Positions 16,705-26,053 of a DNA stretch of 64,000 bases are shown piece by piece; positions within the stretch are counted from its first letter, which is position 1; each line of letters begins with the position of its first letter. The stretch is from Planctomycetaceae bacterium. Lineage in GTDB: Bacteria; Planctomycetota; Planctomycetia; Planctomycetales; Planctomycetaceae. The stretch spans positions 372,001 to 436,000 of the forward strand of contig JAWKTX010000003.1 in the NCBI GenBank assembly GCA_041398825.1. Direction: 5' to 3'. Made by a program: the position numbers and the translations under genes. The notes beneath the pieces are model-generated. The model saw only the letters and a program-made list of their open reading frames with translations. It searched no databases and was not told where the DNA came from.

Positions 16705-18879
16705 ATGCTTTCGTTTTTCAACCGTCGCTCTCGTGCTCAGCAGCAGAATATTCGGGTCATGACGGCAGATCTGCCGCTCGAAAAACGATTGCTGCTTGCC
16801 GGGAATGCGCTGGTAAACGTCAGCGGTGGAAACGTCTCGATCAGCGGAGATGCGGACAATAACGCCATCGAACTCACCACGATCGGCGGCAACGTTGTCG
16901 TACGTGGACTGCAGGGAACGACCATCAACGGCAACGCTGGTTCGCTTATAGTCGCAGAGAACACGGACACGCTGAACGGCCGACTGGTTGTGCGACTCGG
17001 TGAAGGGAACGATTCATTTCTGCTGAGTCGCAGCGTCATCGTCAACGGCAGTGCTGTGATTGATGCCGGTAATGGAAATGATGATATTGGATCAACCGGT
17101 AGCACGATTCGGGGTTCTCTGGAAGTGCATGGTCGGCAGGGCGACAACCAGATTAGTTTCAGCGACTCAACTGTTGACGGGCGTCTATGGATCAAGACAA
17201 AACGTGGTTCTGATATCGTGAGTCTGAAGAATGTGACTGTGAATGGCCGGCTGAAAATCAAGACTGGCGCGGGGGAGGATGGCGTATCGCTCGATAACGT
17301 GACAGTGTCCGATAAGACATCGATTCACACAAAGAACGGTGCGGATGACGTACTGATACAGAATTCAACTTTCAACGCTCACGTCAAGATTCGGACTCGA
17401 CAGAATGACGACAACGTCGTTCTGGAGGGCAACACTTTCCGTTCGACAATACATATCAATACGGGCCGGAACATTGACAATGTTGTGGCTCGCGGGACGA
17501 ATACGTTTGACGGAGCCTTCTCTGTTAACAGTGGGGACGGTCACACAAATGGTTCAGTGGGAGATGCCGTTGAGATTGCATCGACCAACGTGTTCAATTC
17601 CAGTCGCAGTATCAGAAAGGCCGAGGGAGCCACGGCGCCTCCCACTGTCATCAGTACTCGGATCGACGATACAACAAACGGACTAGTTGGGCTGGCTGCT
17701 GCTGCCGACAAAGCGATCTCGGATTTGCTGGTGACGTCTGTGTCGGATTTGACACTGGATCTGTCTGCCAACACGACGGTGGCATCCACTGGTGACGTAC
17801 TGATAACCCGCGATGAGAATTTTGTGATCGCTGGCACCACCACAGCATTGTCGACGGTGACACTGGATACAGACGGCAATGGGCAATTCGACAACGGAAC
17901 GGTGACCGCCGACGAAAATGGCAATTTTTCCACAACCGTCACCCTGACTCGGCGAGATCTGAACACCACAGATACTGTCGAGAATGACCAGATGAGTGGA
18001 TTTCAGCAGATCAATATCCAGTCGCTGGATGAAGCCGGCGGGCTGCAGACGGCCACGGTCAAAGTCGACTTCGTCAAGAACACTGTCGTTCAGTTTGTAT
18101 CAAACATCGGAACGTATGAAGTGGAAATGTTTGACGACCTGACACCAAATACAGTCGCAAACTTTCTGGGGTACACTGACAGATACGACGGAGTGATCAT
18201 TCATCGATCGGTCACGGATTTTGTGATTCAGGGCGGTGGATTCACTGTCAACAACGGTGTCGTTGACGCCGTACAGACGGATGCCCCGATCACGAACGAG
18301 TTCAATTCTTCCGCTTCAAATATTCGCGGAACTCTTTCGATGGCACAGCTGGGTGGGGACATCAACAGCGGGACCAGCCAATGGTTTGTCAATACCGTCA
18401 ACAATGATGGTTCAGGCGTCAATAATCTCGACTCTGTGCCGCATACGGTCTTTGGGCGAGTCATTGGTGAAGGGATGTCGGTCGTCGACAGTATTGCAGC
18501 ATTGTCGAAGGCAGACCTGTCCAGTGTGACCGGTGTTTCTGCGCTCAATGAAACGCCACTTCAGTCAACCTTCACTCCACTCACACGTACGATCACGGGG
18601 ACGGTTTCAACAACTGGCGGCAGTACTGTTGTGACGGGTGTTGGAACCCGGTTTACTGAGGAACTGGTGTCGGCACTTGGGAACACGGGAGGTTCTCGTT
18701 CTCGCATCTCGATCGATGGAACTATCTACAACGTCGCCTCCATTTCAAGCGACACCGAACTCACCCTGTCCAGCTCGGCGATTACATCATCGACCAACGT
18801 TAATGCTTTGACCGATGACCTTGTCGACGACGCATTCGTTCGGTTCTCTTCCATTGCTGAAATTCTGAATCAGGTTTAG
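16705..18879 (+). CDS. Surface beta-solenoid protein with cyclophilin-type peptidyl-prolyl isomerase domain
   Basis: 724 residues. The N-terminus lacks a classical signal peptide but carries LPLEKRLLLAGN (about 23-34), a variant of the LEPR-XLL motif found at the start of planctomycete and verrucomicrobial surface proteins. Residues about 40-290 are imperfect repeats of roughly 20-23 residues, with alternating hydrophobics and G-x-D/N-D turns, as in a parallel beta-helix. A linker with calcium-binding-like DTDGNGQFDNG follows. The cyclophilin domain is at about 455-610 (FDDLTPNTVANFLGY, GVIIHRSVTDFVIQGGG, NSGTSQWFVNT, HTVFGRVIGEGM), then a Ser/Thr-rich end. gaggact lies 8 bases before the ATG. 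The isomerase probably acts at the cell surface. A repeat copy overlaps the stop. Confidence 0.88.
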   Translation: MLSFFNRRSRAQQQNIRVMTADLPLEKRLLLAGNALVNVSGGNVSISGDADNNAIELTTIGGNVVVRGLQGTTINGNAGSLIVAENTDTLNGRLVVRLGEGNDSFLLSRSVIVNGSAVIDAGNGNDDIGSTGSTIRGSLEVHGRQGDNQISFSDSTVDGRLWIKTKRGSDIVSLKNVTVNGRLKIKTGAGEDGVSLDNVTVSDKTSIHTKNGADDVLIQNSTFNAHVKIRTRQNDDNVVLEGNTFRSTIHINTGRNIDNVVARGTNTFDGAFSVNSGDGHTNGSVGDAVEIASTNVFNSSRSIRKAEGATAPPTVISTRIDDTTNGLVGLAAAADKAISDLLVTSVSDLTLDLSANTTVASTGDVLITRDENFVIAGTTTALSTVTLDTDGNGQFDNGTVTADENGNFSTTVTLTRRDLNTTDTVENDQMSGFQQINIQSLDEAGGLQTATVKVDFVKNTVVQFVSNIGTYEVEMFDDLTPNTVANFLGYTDRYDGVIIHRSVTDFVIQGGGFTVNNGVVDAVQTDAPITNEFNSSASNIRGTLSMAQLGGDINSGTSQWFVNTVNNDGSGVNNLDSVPHTVFGRVIGEGMSVVDSIAALSKADLSSVTGVSALNETPLQSTFTPLTRTITGTVSTTGGSTVVTGVGTRFTEELVSALGNTGGSRSRISIDGTIYNVASISSDTELTLSSSAITSSTNVNALTDDLVDDAFVRFSSIAEILNQV

Positions 18880-18975
18880 CTTTCCGTTGAAGAATCGGGA
18901 CGGCACGCTGGACTGCCCAATACCGTCGTGTTTTCAGGTCTCCTTCTCAAGTCGATCCCGTGTTTCAACAGGCTG
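18878..18975 (+). repeat. Copy C of the ~100-bp repeat
   Basis: It begins agctttccgttgaagaatcg, with the first two bases inside the TAG stop of the cyclophilin gene, and ends cgtgtttcaacaggctg. It is the most diverged full-length copy (core ggtctccttctcaag). Same strand as the upstream gene. Confidence 0.87.
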
Positions 18976-19301
18976 TCAGGTTCGTTCGCGCGGAACTGCT
19001 CCCGCGTGTTGTCTTGCGGTGGAATGTCCGCGAATTTGCAGTCGTTGCTCGCGGATTTCCCCGCGTTCCACCGTCGCCCTTCAAGTATCAGACGCACTGC
19101 CAGCAGCGAACGTCGGTGTTGACAGACGCCGGAGAAGCGTCAAACGTTCGCTCGAAGAATTCACGCGATGCGATGGCCGATTGGGTTCTCTACTGGAAAG
19201 AAGTCTTCTGCCGGGCTTTAATACGGTGAGTCAACGCTCGATTGACCACTTGTGATCGAGCTTTGATCTCCCCGCTAAGAATCCCGCCTGAGAATCCACC
19301 C
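18976..19301. other. Intergenic stretch with a small inverted repeat
   Basis: 326 bases before the PSD1 gene. GCTCGAT (19236-19242) and ATCGAGC (19255-19261) can form a 7-bp stem about 40 bases upstream of the ATG; its role is unknown. Several overlapping short frames look random. Confidence 0.45.
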
Positions 19302-22300
19302 ATGTGTCGAATTGCTTCTGCATGCCTGATCGCCACAGCCTTGTTTGCATGTGCAGAGAAAAATTTCGTCGTCGCTGAAGGTCCTGACTTTCAGCAGGAC
19401 GTTCAGCCGATCCTTGCCGAACACTGCACAGCTTGCCACGGTGTCGATCCGGAAACACGAGAGGGGGGATTGCGTCTGGATTTGCGTGAGTCTGCGTACA
19501 GGGGAGGCGAATCGGGCCTGGCGGCGATCGTGCCGGGTGATGTGGATGCCAGTGAACTCTGGAAACGCATTACGTCAACGGATGGCGATCTGATGATGCC
19601 CCCGCCATCGCATAACAAGCCGCTTAGCCGACAGCAGATTGAGACGATTCGTCAGTGGATTGGTGAAGGAGCCCAGTATCAGGGGCACTGGGCCTTTGTT
19701 GCGCCACGGCAGGAAGATCTTCCTGGAAACGGCCTGAGCCACCCGATTGATGCCATGGTCGCTCGCAAACTGGCTTCCATAACGCTGGATGGGCAATCTT
19801 TGTTGTCGGCACCTGCTTCACTGGCTTCCCCTGCCGAATCACCGCACGTTCTTTGCCGGCGTCTTTATCTGGATGTCATTGGTCTGCCGCCGTCGCCGGA
19901 AGAACTGCGCGCGTTTGATCGTGACGGTTTCGAAGCAACCCTTGAAAAACTCCTGGCCAGTCCGCGATTCGGCGAACGATGGGCTCGACCCTGGCTGGAC
20001 GCTGCTCGCTATTCCGACACGAATGGTTACGAAAAAGATCTGCGGCGAGAGCAATGGGCCTGGCGAGACTGGGTGATTGGCGCGATGAATGCTGATATGC
20101 CATACGATCAGTTTATCGTCGAACAGATTGCCGGTGATCTTCTGCCCAATGCTTCGCAGAATCAGATAATTGCGACGGGTTTTCTGCGGAACAGCATGAT
20201 CAACGAAGAGGGTGCAATCATTCCCGAACAGTTTCGTATGGTCGAAATGTTCGATCGGATCGACTGCATTGGAAAGGGGGTTCTGGGCCTTTCGACTCAG
20301 TGTGCCCAGTGTCATTCACACAAATTCGATCCCATAACGATGGACGAATATTACGGGATGTTTGCCTTTCTGAATGATTCGTATGAAGCGCAGTCGTGGG
20401 TTTATACGGATGCGCAACAGAACAAACGCGTCGAAGTCCTTCAGGGAATTCAACAACTGGAAGATCAGATTCGTCGGGAACAACCATCGTGGGATCAGGA
20501 GATGGCTGCATGGGCCGCGCAGCTGGCGGGTTCACAGCCGGAATGGCATGCGATCGTTTTCGACGACATGAATAGTGTCAGCGGTCTCAATCATCCGACC
20601 CAGGAACCTGATCGATCGCTTCTGATGAAGGGACACAATAGCGGGGATGTCTACATGATTGGCGAACCGTCCGTGCAGGGAGTGACAGGCTTGCGACTGG
20701 AACTGCTGAATCATGGAGATCTGCCGTTTCGAGGTCCTGGCCGTAGCAGCCTTGGGACGTGGGGAATTCGGGAAGTAGAGGTTTGGCTGCAGCAACCGGG
20801 AAGCGACAGCTGGGAAAAACAAAAGCTTATCAACCCGACGGCCGATTTTTCTGAGCCCGAACAAAAACACAACGAGGGAAAAGATGCCAGCGGTCCGGTG
20901 AGTTTCCTGATTGACGGGGCGGACAACACCTGGTGGAAAGCCGATCGTGGTATTGGAAGACGCAATGCCCCTTCCGTCGCTGTGATGCAGTTTGAATCAC
21001 CATTGGACGCACCTGCCGGGACCAGGATGAAAATTGCCATGCGCATGACGGATATGCCGGGCTGCTGTCGCTTTTCGCTGACAACAAAGGCCTCTCCCTC
21101 CGCGTCGAACGTGGATTTTGACGCTGTGATGGCAGCAGCTGTCCCAGCGAATAAACGCTCACACAACCAGCAGACGGCTCTGTTTGCCGCATGGCGAAAG
21201 TCCATCCCGCAACTTCAGTCTATCAACGAACAGATCACTGCTTTGTGGGATCAATATCCGCAGGCTTCGACATCCGTGCTGCATGTGGCAGAACGCGAAC
21301 CTGAGTATCATCGGCCGACTTATATTCTGAAACGCGGTAACTGGGACCAGCCTGAACACGCCGTAGCCCCGCACGTGCCAGCCGCGTTTCATCCTTTGCC
21401 GGAATCTGACGAACCACCCCGTTTGCAGTTTGCCCGATGGCTTGTGGATCCTCAGTCACCGCTTGCAGCACGTGTCGCGGTGAATCGTGTCTGGCAGAAT
21501 ATCTTTGGTTCAGGGCTTGTCGAAACGTCGGAAGACTTTGGGACGCGAGCACCTGTCCCGGAGTATCGTGATATTCTGGACTGGCTTGCCGTCGACTTTA
21601 TGGAGCACAACTGGAGTACGAAGCATCTGATTCGTCGGATCACCGGCAGCCAGACATACCAGCAGACTTCCAGAGTAACGGCTCGGTTGCTGGAGGCGGA
21701 TCCTCAGAATCGGCTGCTAACGCGTGGTTCACGATTCCGGGCTGACGCAGAAATTATTCGCGATTCGGCCATGGCCCTGGCCGGGCTGATACATCACAAA
21801 ATCGGAGGGCCGGGCGTGATTCCACCAGTGCCGCAGAATGTTCTGGATTATAACTATGTTTATCCCGACTACTGGAAGCCTGCAGAAGCGCCGGAACGTT
21901 ACCGACGAACGGTTTACGGGTTCCGTAAACGTTCGATGCCTGATCCTGCAATGTCGACTCTGGATGCACCGAATGCGGACTTTGCCTGCGCTCGCCGTAT
22001 TCGTTCCAACACGCCGCTGGCCGCGTTAACCGAGTTGAATGAACCGATCTTTGTCGAATGCGCGCAGGCTCTTGCGTTGCGAATTCTTCGCGAAGGCGGC
22101 CCTGAGGATGTGGCTCGAATTGACTATGCCTACCAGCTTTGCATGGCCCGCAGTCCAACCGCAGCAGAACGTGATGTTCTCATGGATCATCTGGCTGCTC
22201 AGCGACAACGCATTGCAGACGGTTGGCTGAATGCACGGGAAGTGGCAACAGGTAAGGCTCATCTGCTTCCACAGCTTCCCGAAAACTGCACACCGCAGGA

Positions 22301-22367
22301 TGCCGCTGCCTGGACGCTGACGTCGCGCGTGCTGCTGAATCTCGATGAAACCATGAGCCGGAATTAG
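19302..22367 (+). CDS. PSD1 family cytochrome protein (PSCyt1-DUF1549-DUF1553)
   Basis: 1021 residues from the ATG at 19302, which starts a signal peptide (CLIATALFACAEK). PSCyt1 follows at once: VQPILAEHCTACHG with the covalent heme motif Cys42-x-x-Cys45-His46. DUF1549 holds PRFGERWARPWLD and a second CxxCH in TQCAQCHSHKFDPI (about 334). A beta-rich insert (about 400-620) separates it from DUF1553 (ARWLVDPQSPLAARVAVNRVW, FGTRAPVPEYRDILD, SQTYQQTSR, KRSMPDPAM). It acts in the periplasm. The family is always found next to DUF1501 genes in Planctomycetes, as here with the gene 117 bases downstream; the pair is thought to process polysaccharide or transfer electrons, but the reaction is unproven. 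Confidence 0.95.
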   Translation: MCRIASACLIATALFACAEKNFVVAEGPDFQQDVQPILAEHCTACHGVDPETREGGLRLDLRESAYRGGESGLAAIVPGDVDASELWKRITSTDGDLMMPPPSHNKPLSRQQIETIRQWIGEGAQYQGHWAFVAPRQEDLPGNGLSHPIDAMVARKLASITLDGQSLLSAPASLASPAESPHVLCRRLYLDVIGLPPSPEELRAFDRDGFEATLEKLLASPRFGERWARPWLDAARYSDTNGYEKDLRREQWAWRDWVIGAMNADMPYDQFIVEQIAGDLLPNASQNQIIATGFLRNSMINEEGAIIPEQFRMVEMFDRIDCIGKGVLGLSTQCAQCHSHKFDPITMDEYYGMFAFLNDSYEAQSWVYTDAQQNKRVEVLQGIQQLEDQIRREQPSWDQEMAAWAAQLAGSQPEWHAIVFDDMNSVSGLNHPTQEPDRSLLMKGHNSGDVYMIGEPSVQGVTGLRLELLNHGDLPFRGPGRSSLGTWGIREVEVWLQQPGSDSWEKQKLINPTADFSEPEQKHNEGKDASGPVSFLIDGADNTWWKADRGIGRRNAPSVAVMQFESPLDAPAGTRMKIAMRMTDMPGCCRFSLTTKASPSASNVDFDAVMAAAVPANKRSHNQQTALFAAWRKSIPQLQSINEQITALWDQYPQASTSVLHVAEREPEYHRPTYILKRGNWDQPEHAVAPHVPAAFHPLPESDEPPRLQFARWLVDPQSPLAARVAVNRVWQNIFGSGLVETSEDFGTRAPVPEYRDILDWLAVDFMEHNWSTKHLIRRITGSQTYQQTSRVTARLLEADPQNRLLTRGSRFRADAEIIRDSAMALAGLIHHKIGGPGVIPPVPQNVLDYNYVYPDYWKPAEAPERYRRTVYGFRKRSMPDPAMSTLDAPNADFACARRIRSNTPLAALTELNEPIFVECAQALALRILREGGPEDVARIDYAYQLCMARSPTAAERDVLMDHLAAQRQRIADGWLNAREVATGKAHLLPQLPENCTPQDAAAWTLTSRVLLNLDETMSRN

Positions 22368-22484
22368 TGTCTGTTGATGGGAAAATCTGCACGTCTGTGC
22401 TTTCCGGAACAGGCAGTGAGATGTGTTCTGAATTCTTCATTCGTATGGTTGTGGGTCCCGCCCACTTCAGGAAGTCGTGCTGTT

Positions 22485-24026
22485 ATGAACCTTAATCAGT
22501 CACTTCGGGATGCACAGGCTGGTCTGCTTCGTCGCCGCTGGTTTCTCCAAGACTGTGGAATCGGGCTGGCGGGTGCGGCGGCATCGTCCCTGCTTCAGTC
22601 GGAACTGAAAGCTGACAACGCTCCTGATGTGGCGACAAAGGTTTCTCCTCTGGCGCCAAAGAATCCACACTTTGAACCGCGTGCGAAGCGCGTGATCTAC
22701 ATGTTCCACGCGGGCGCGCCCAGCCAGCTTGAACTGTTTGATCCAAAGCCGGAACTGCAGAATCGGAACGGGCAGTTGCCCCCGTCGGAATTACTCGAAG
22801 GCTATCGAGCTGCTTTTATCGATCCGAATTCAGGGCTACTCGGTGGGAAGTTCAAATTCGAGAAGCGGGGGCAGTGCGGGATGGAGCTGAGCGAAGTGCT
22901 GCCCCACACGGCGGAAATTGCAGACGATATCTGCCTGATCCGATCGATGCAGACGGAAGCGGTCAATCATGCGCCAGCGCAGATCATGATGAATACGGGT
23001 TCGCAGCAGTTCGGTCGCCCGAGTTTCGGATCATGGACACTTTATGGTCTTGGAAGTGCATCTTCTGACCTGCCAGGGTTTGTTGTCTTGACCAGCGCCA
23101 AGGGGACCAGTGGCGGAGCCAGCAATTACGGTGCAGGATTTTTGCCGACCATGTACGGGGGTGTTCCATTTCGCAGTTCCGGCGATCCGGTGCTCTATCT
23201 TTCCAACCCGGCTGGTATCGATACCGAAGCTCAGCGAACTTCTCTTGATGCCATTAGTCAGCTGAACGAACTTTCTCTGAAATCACTGGGTGACCCGGCA
23301 ACGGCAGCACGCATTCAGAGTTATGAAATGGCATATCGTCTGCAAACCAGCGTTCCGGAGTTGATGGATCTTGGCAGTGAACCGGCTCATATTCTGGAAA
23401 TGTACGGAATTAAGGACCCAAAAGAGGCGAACTACGCTCGCAATTGCCTGCTGGCGAGGCGCCTGATTGAACGCGGAGTTCGATTTGTGCAGTTGTTCCA
23501 CGAGGCGTGGGATCAGCATGGCAATCTGACCAATGGTGTCAAACAGAATGCCGCTGATACCGACAAGGCCAGCGCTGCACTTGTGAAGGATCTCAAACAG
23601 CGAGGATTGCTGAATGAGACGCTGGTTGTCTGGGGAGGAGAGTTCGGTCGAACTCCAATGGTGCAGGGCGGCAATGATGGTCGTGATCATCACAATCGAA
23701 GCTACAGCGTTTGGCTGGCAGGTGGTGGTGTGAAGTCCGGGTATGTCCATGGCCAGACAGATGAACTGGGGTTCAATGTCACTCAGGATGCGGTTCATGT
23801 CCATGACCTGAACGCCACAATGTTACATCTGCTGGGACTTGATCACCTGCGCCTGACCTACCGATTTCAGGGGCGTGACTATCGCCTGACGGATGTGCAC
23901 GGGAATCTGGTAGACAAAATCCTGGCAAAGCTGTCCATTGAAAAACCGGGACCGGCGCGCAGGACGACTGGAAACCATCGTTTTCAGGTCTCCTGCTCGA
24001 GCCAGTCCCGTTTTTCAACAGGCTGA
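22485..24026 (+). CDS. DUF1501 protein with a C-terminus extended by repeat copy D
   Basis: 513 residues from the ATG at 22485. The leader is LLRRRWFLQDCGIGLAGAAA, a Tat-type signal. Motifs match the protein at 291: AGAPSQLELF, WDQHGNLTNG, GGEFGRTPM, GRDHHN and RFQGRDYRLTDVHG. The paralogue ends 8 residues after that last block (VVDDIIA). Here the frame runs on from VDKILAK for about 30 residues encoded entirely by the ~100-bp repeat, stopping at the TGA one base beyond it. The extension is therefore acquired and probably disordered. It forms a pair with the PSD1 gene upstream. Confidence 0.93.
   Translation: MNLNQSLRDAQAGLLRRRWFLQDCGIGLAGAAASSLLQSELKADNAPDVATKVSPLAPKNPHFEPRAKRVIYMFHAGAPSQLELFDPKPELQNRNGQLPPSELLEGYRAAFIDPNSGLLGGKFKFEKRGQCGMELSEVLPHTAEIADDICLIRSMQTEAVNHAPAQIMMNTGSQQFGRPSFGSWTLYGLGSASSDLPGFVVLTSAKGTSGGASNYGAGFLPTMYGGVPFRSSGDPVLYLSNPAGIDTEAQRTSLDAISQLNELSLKSLGDPATAARIQSYEMAYRLQTSVPELMDLGSEPAHILEMYGIKDPKEANYARNCLLARRLIERGVRFVQLFHEAWDQHGNLTNGVKQNAADTDKASAALVKDLKQRGLLNETLVVWGGEFGRTPMVQGGNDGRDHHNRSYSVWLAGGGVKSGYVHGQTDELGFNVTQDAVHVHDLNATMLHLLGLDHLRLTYRFQGRDYRLTDVHGNLVDKILAKLSIEKPGPARRTTGNHRFQVSCSSQSRFSTG
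23929..24025 (+). repeat. Copy D of the ~100-bp repeat, overlapping coding sequence
   Basis: It begins agctgtccattgaaaaaccg and ends gtttttcaacaggctg, with both inverted arms intact. It is nearly identical to copy F apart from a few substitutions and the loss of two bases near catcgttttc. It supplies the last codons and nearly the stop of the DUF1501 gene. Confidence 0.92.
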
Positions 24027-24382
24027 TGTGTCCCCGGAGCGAGGCTCATCGGGGACCGGAATCTGACGTCCAGTCTGATGTCGACCGCGACCCGTCTCAG
24101 GGAACTCCAGACAGGCTGCCCTGTGCGCGGACGTGCTGGCCCGACTTGACCTTGAAACATCAGCTCCTCCGAATGGAATTCGGCGGAGTCGGTAATTTCT
24201 TCTGAGGTTCCTTCGTTTGTAACTCTTTTCCTGGATAGAGGTTGCGGCGATTTCATTTTTTTGCCCCCCAGGAAAACACGAATTTCCTGTAACAGGTCTG
24301 CATGCCAGGCAAATGAGAGGTGTCGAGCGAAACGATGCTCAAATCGAAAACAAAGAAAACACCTTCATAAAGGGACTCAGTG
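24027..24382. other. Intergenic stretch with short inverted repeats
   Basis: 356 bases, no gene seen. CTCCTCCGAAT (24164-24174) pairs with ATTCGGCGGAG (24178-24188) with one mismatch. CAGGAAA (24269-24275) pairs with TTTCCTG (24283-24289) just upstream of the secreted-protein gene, a possible operator or leader hairpin. aaaggga at 24369-24375 is the likely ribosome binding site of the next gene. Confidence 0.4.
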
Positions 24383-24934
24383 ATGAAAAATCTTATCCTT
24401 GTTGCACTCGTACTTGCTTCTGCCACAACTGCTTTTGGCCAGGATTACAGTAACGTTCGTTCGGGCATGTTGTTGGGGATCTATTCTCAACCCTGCAATG
24501 GCGGACTGAAGATCACATCGATTATTGAGGGGTATTCTGCAGAAGGTCGCCTGTTTCCCGGCGACGTGCTTAAGCGAGTGACTCCGGACGGCAACATGAT
24601 CTACACGTTGCGTTCACTCTACGAGATGGAAAATGCCAAGATGGCGATCGGGCCGAATCGGCAGGCGGCGGTTGAGTTCTATCGCCCTGGCGTTGGCCTC
24701 ATGTACGGTTGGGTTGAATTCACACCCATCGCAGGGCCTGCCGCTGTGACCTCTTCCGGAGGCAGCACAAAGCAGTACAAAGCTCAGTTCAAGCTGGAAT
24801 CAGAAAAGCCGGGTGCACGGGCAATGTTCAAGTCGAATTCCAACTCTTCGAACGGGGGCATCAAGTTGCCGGTTCCACCAAAATTCAAGCAGGGCGGAGT
24901 CAGCGGTGGGGCAAAAGGTTTGTTCGGAAGGTGA
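24383..24934 (+). CDS. Small secreted protein with PDZ-like fold
   Basis: 183 residues from the ATG at 24383 (a GTG one codon earlier is also open). It has a clear signal peptide (LILVALVLASATTAFGQ). The mature part, GMLLGIYSQPCNGGLKITSI followed by SAEGRLFPGDVLKRVTPDGN, resembles the carboxylate loop and buried strand of a PDZ domain. The C-terminus is Gly/Ser/Lys-rich. Single-PDZ secreted proteins are common in Planctomycetes, and the partner is unknown. A strong bidirectional terminator follows. Confidence 0.7.
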   Translation: MKNLILVALVLASATTAFGQDYSNVRSGMLLGIYSQPCNGGLKITSIIEGYSAEGRLFPGDVLKRVTPDGNMIYTLRSLYEMENAKMAIGPNRQAAVEFYRPGVGLMYGWVEFTPIAGPAAVTSSGGSTKQYKAQFKLESEKPGARAMFKSNSNSSNGGIKLPVPPKFKQGGVSGGAKGLFGR

Positions 24935-24971
24935 TGCATTCGCGGAGAACAAGACGGTCGGCTGACATCAT

Positions 24972-25008
24972 AAAAAAGGGAATCGAGTTTCGCTCGATTC
25001 CCTTTTTT
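24972..25008. terminator. Strong bidirectional rho-independent terminator
   Basis: A perfect 16-bp stem, AAAAAAGGGAATCGAG (24972-24987) with CTCGATTCCCTTTTTT (24993-25008), and a 5-base loop tttcg. It carries T-tracts for both strands and sits between the convergent PDZ-like and RmlD-like genes. Confidence 0.95.
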
Positions 25009-25029
25009 GCATTGAAGTCGGCTGAATGA

Positions 25030-25902
25030 TCAGCTGGCGGTTTGCCAGTGTCTCAGAGCTTTCTCCAGGGCTTCATCGATCGGGCTCAGCGGAAGTCCTG
25101 CCGAGACAGCTTTCGAACTGTCGAGAACGCAGTTTGATCGCGGGGCAACTGCGGCCTTCTGCATGAAATCAGATTCGGAGTTGAAGAACTGGAACGATTT
25201 GTCGGTCAAGCCATGCCTTTGGATACGGTTGACCACTTCCTGAGTTGTGATGCTGCCCGGATTGGTAAGGTTGTAGACACCAAACGGGATCCTCATCATC
25301 CAGCTTTCGACACAGCAGTCGGCGAATTCATTCAGGTGGGAAAGACTGTTCTCTGCGTTCAACAGGCGATCATATCGGATCAGTTTCGAAATGTAATTGC
25401 GTGGAGAATCTACCTGATTGAACGGGATGCGTAGTCTCCAGATGTAGCAGTTCTCTGTTCCATTCAGTATCTCTTCTCCCAGGGCTTTGCAGCCGGAATA
25501 GAAACTGCAGTTGTTCTGCCGGAACGTGAAGTTTGCAGGGTCGTTCTCTGTGAATCCGGTGCCATCGGGCCTCCGTCCGGTAAAGATGCACCCGGAACTG
25601 ACGTGGCCCCAGGGGATGTTTTCGCGATCACAAGCCGCACGAATGACGCCGGGCAGCACGGCATTTCCTTCGAGGCATGGCGTCTTATTGACTTCACAGG
25701 CATCAACATTCGGACGACCTGTATAACCCGCAGCATTGATCAGAAATTCAGGGCGGAGGTCGCGTAAACAGGCGGTCAGGGCACCTTCATCCGTGTAGTC
25801 CAGCAATCTTCTCGAAATCACCTCGACCGCAAGACCGCGCTTCATCAGACTCTTTTGAATTGCTGTTCCAACAAAGCCAGTGCCTCCTAACAATACAATC
25901 AT
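25030..25902 (-). CDS. RmlD-like extended SDR (sugar-nucleotide reductase/epimerase)
   Basis: 290 residues. The N-terminal NAD(P) loop is GGTGFVGTAIQ; NAAGYTGRPNVDACE (about 56-70), the catalytic SSGCIFTG (about 102) and YSGCKALGEE (Tyr-x3-Lys, about 135) are visible. The nearest well-known relatives are dTDP-4-dehydrorhamnose reductase and the reductase half of plant and viral NRS/ER-type enzymes that make UDP-rhamnose. A role in deoxysugar supply for surface polysaccharide is inferred. It is divergent from a NusG paralogue of the kind that controls polysaccharide operons. Confidence 0.82.
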   Translation of the reverse strand: MIVLLGGTGFVGTAIQKSLMKRGLAVEVISRRLLDYTDEGALTACLRDLRPEFLINAAGYTGRPNVDACEVNKTPCLEGNAVLPGVIRAACDRENIPWGHVSSGCIFTGRRPDGTGFTENDPANFTFRQNNCSFYSGCKALGEEILNGTENCYIWRLRIPFNQVDSPRNYISKLIRYDRLLNAENSLSHLNEFADCCVESWMMRIPFGVYNLTNPGSITTQEVVNRIQRHGLTDKSFQFFNSESDFMQKAAVAPRSNCVLDSSKAVSAGLPLSPIDEALEKALRHWQTAS

Positions 25903-26053
25903 CTGCTTGGCTCGTCTTTTCCGAATAGAATGACACGATTCGCTCCGAATGGTGCCGAAGTATGCGTCATCAACTCAACCGCGGCAACTGTTGATTTCAA
26001 GGGCCGTAAATCAGACTGCGCGAAACGTTTGATGGAAACAGGAATTCAAGACC

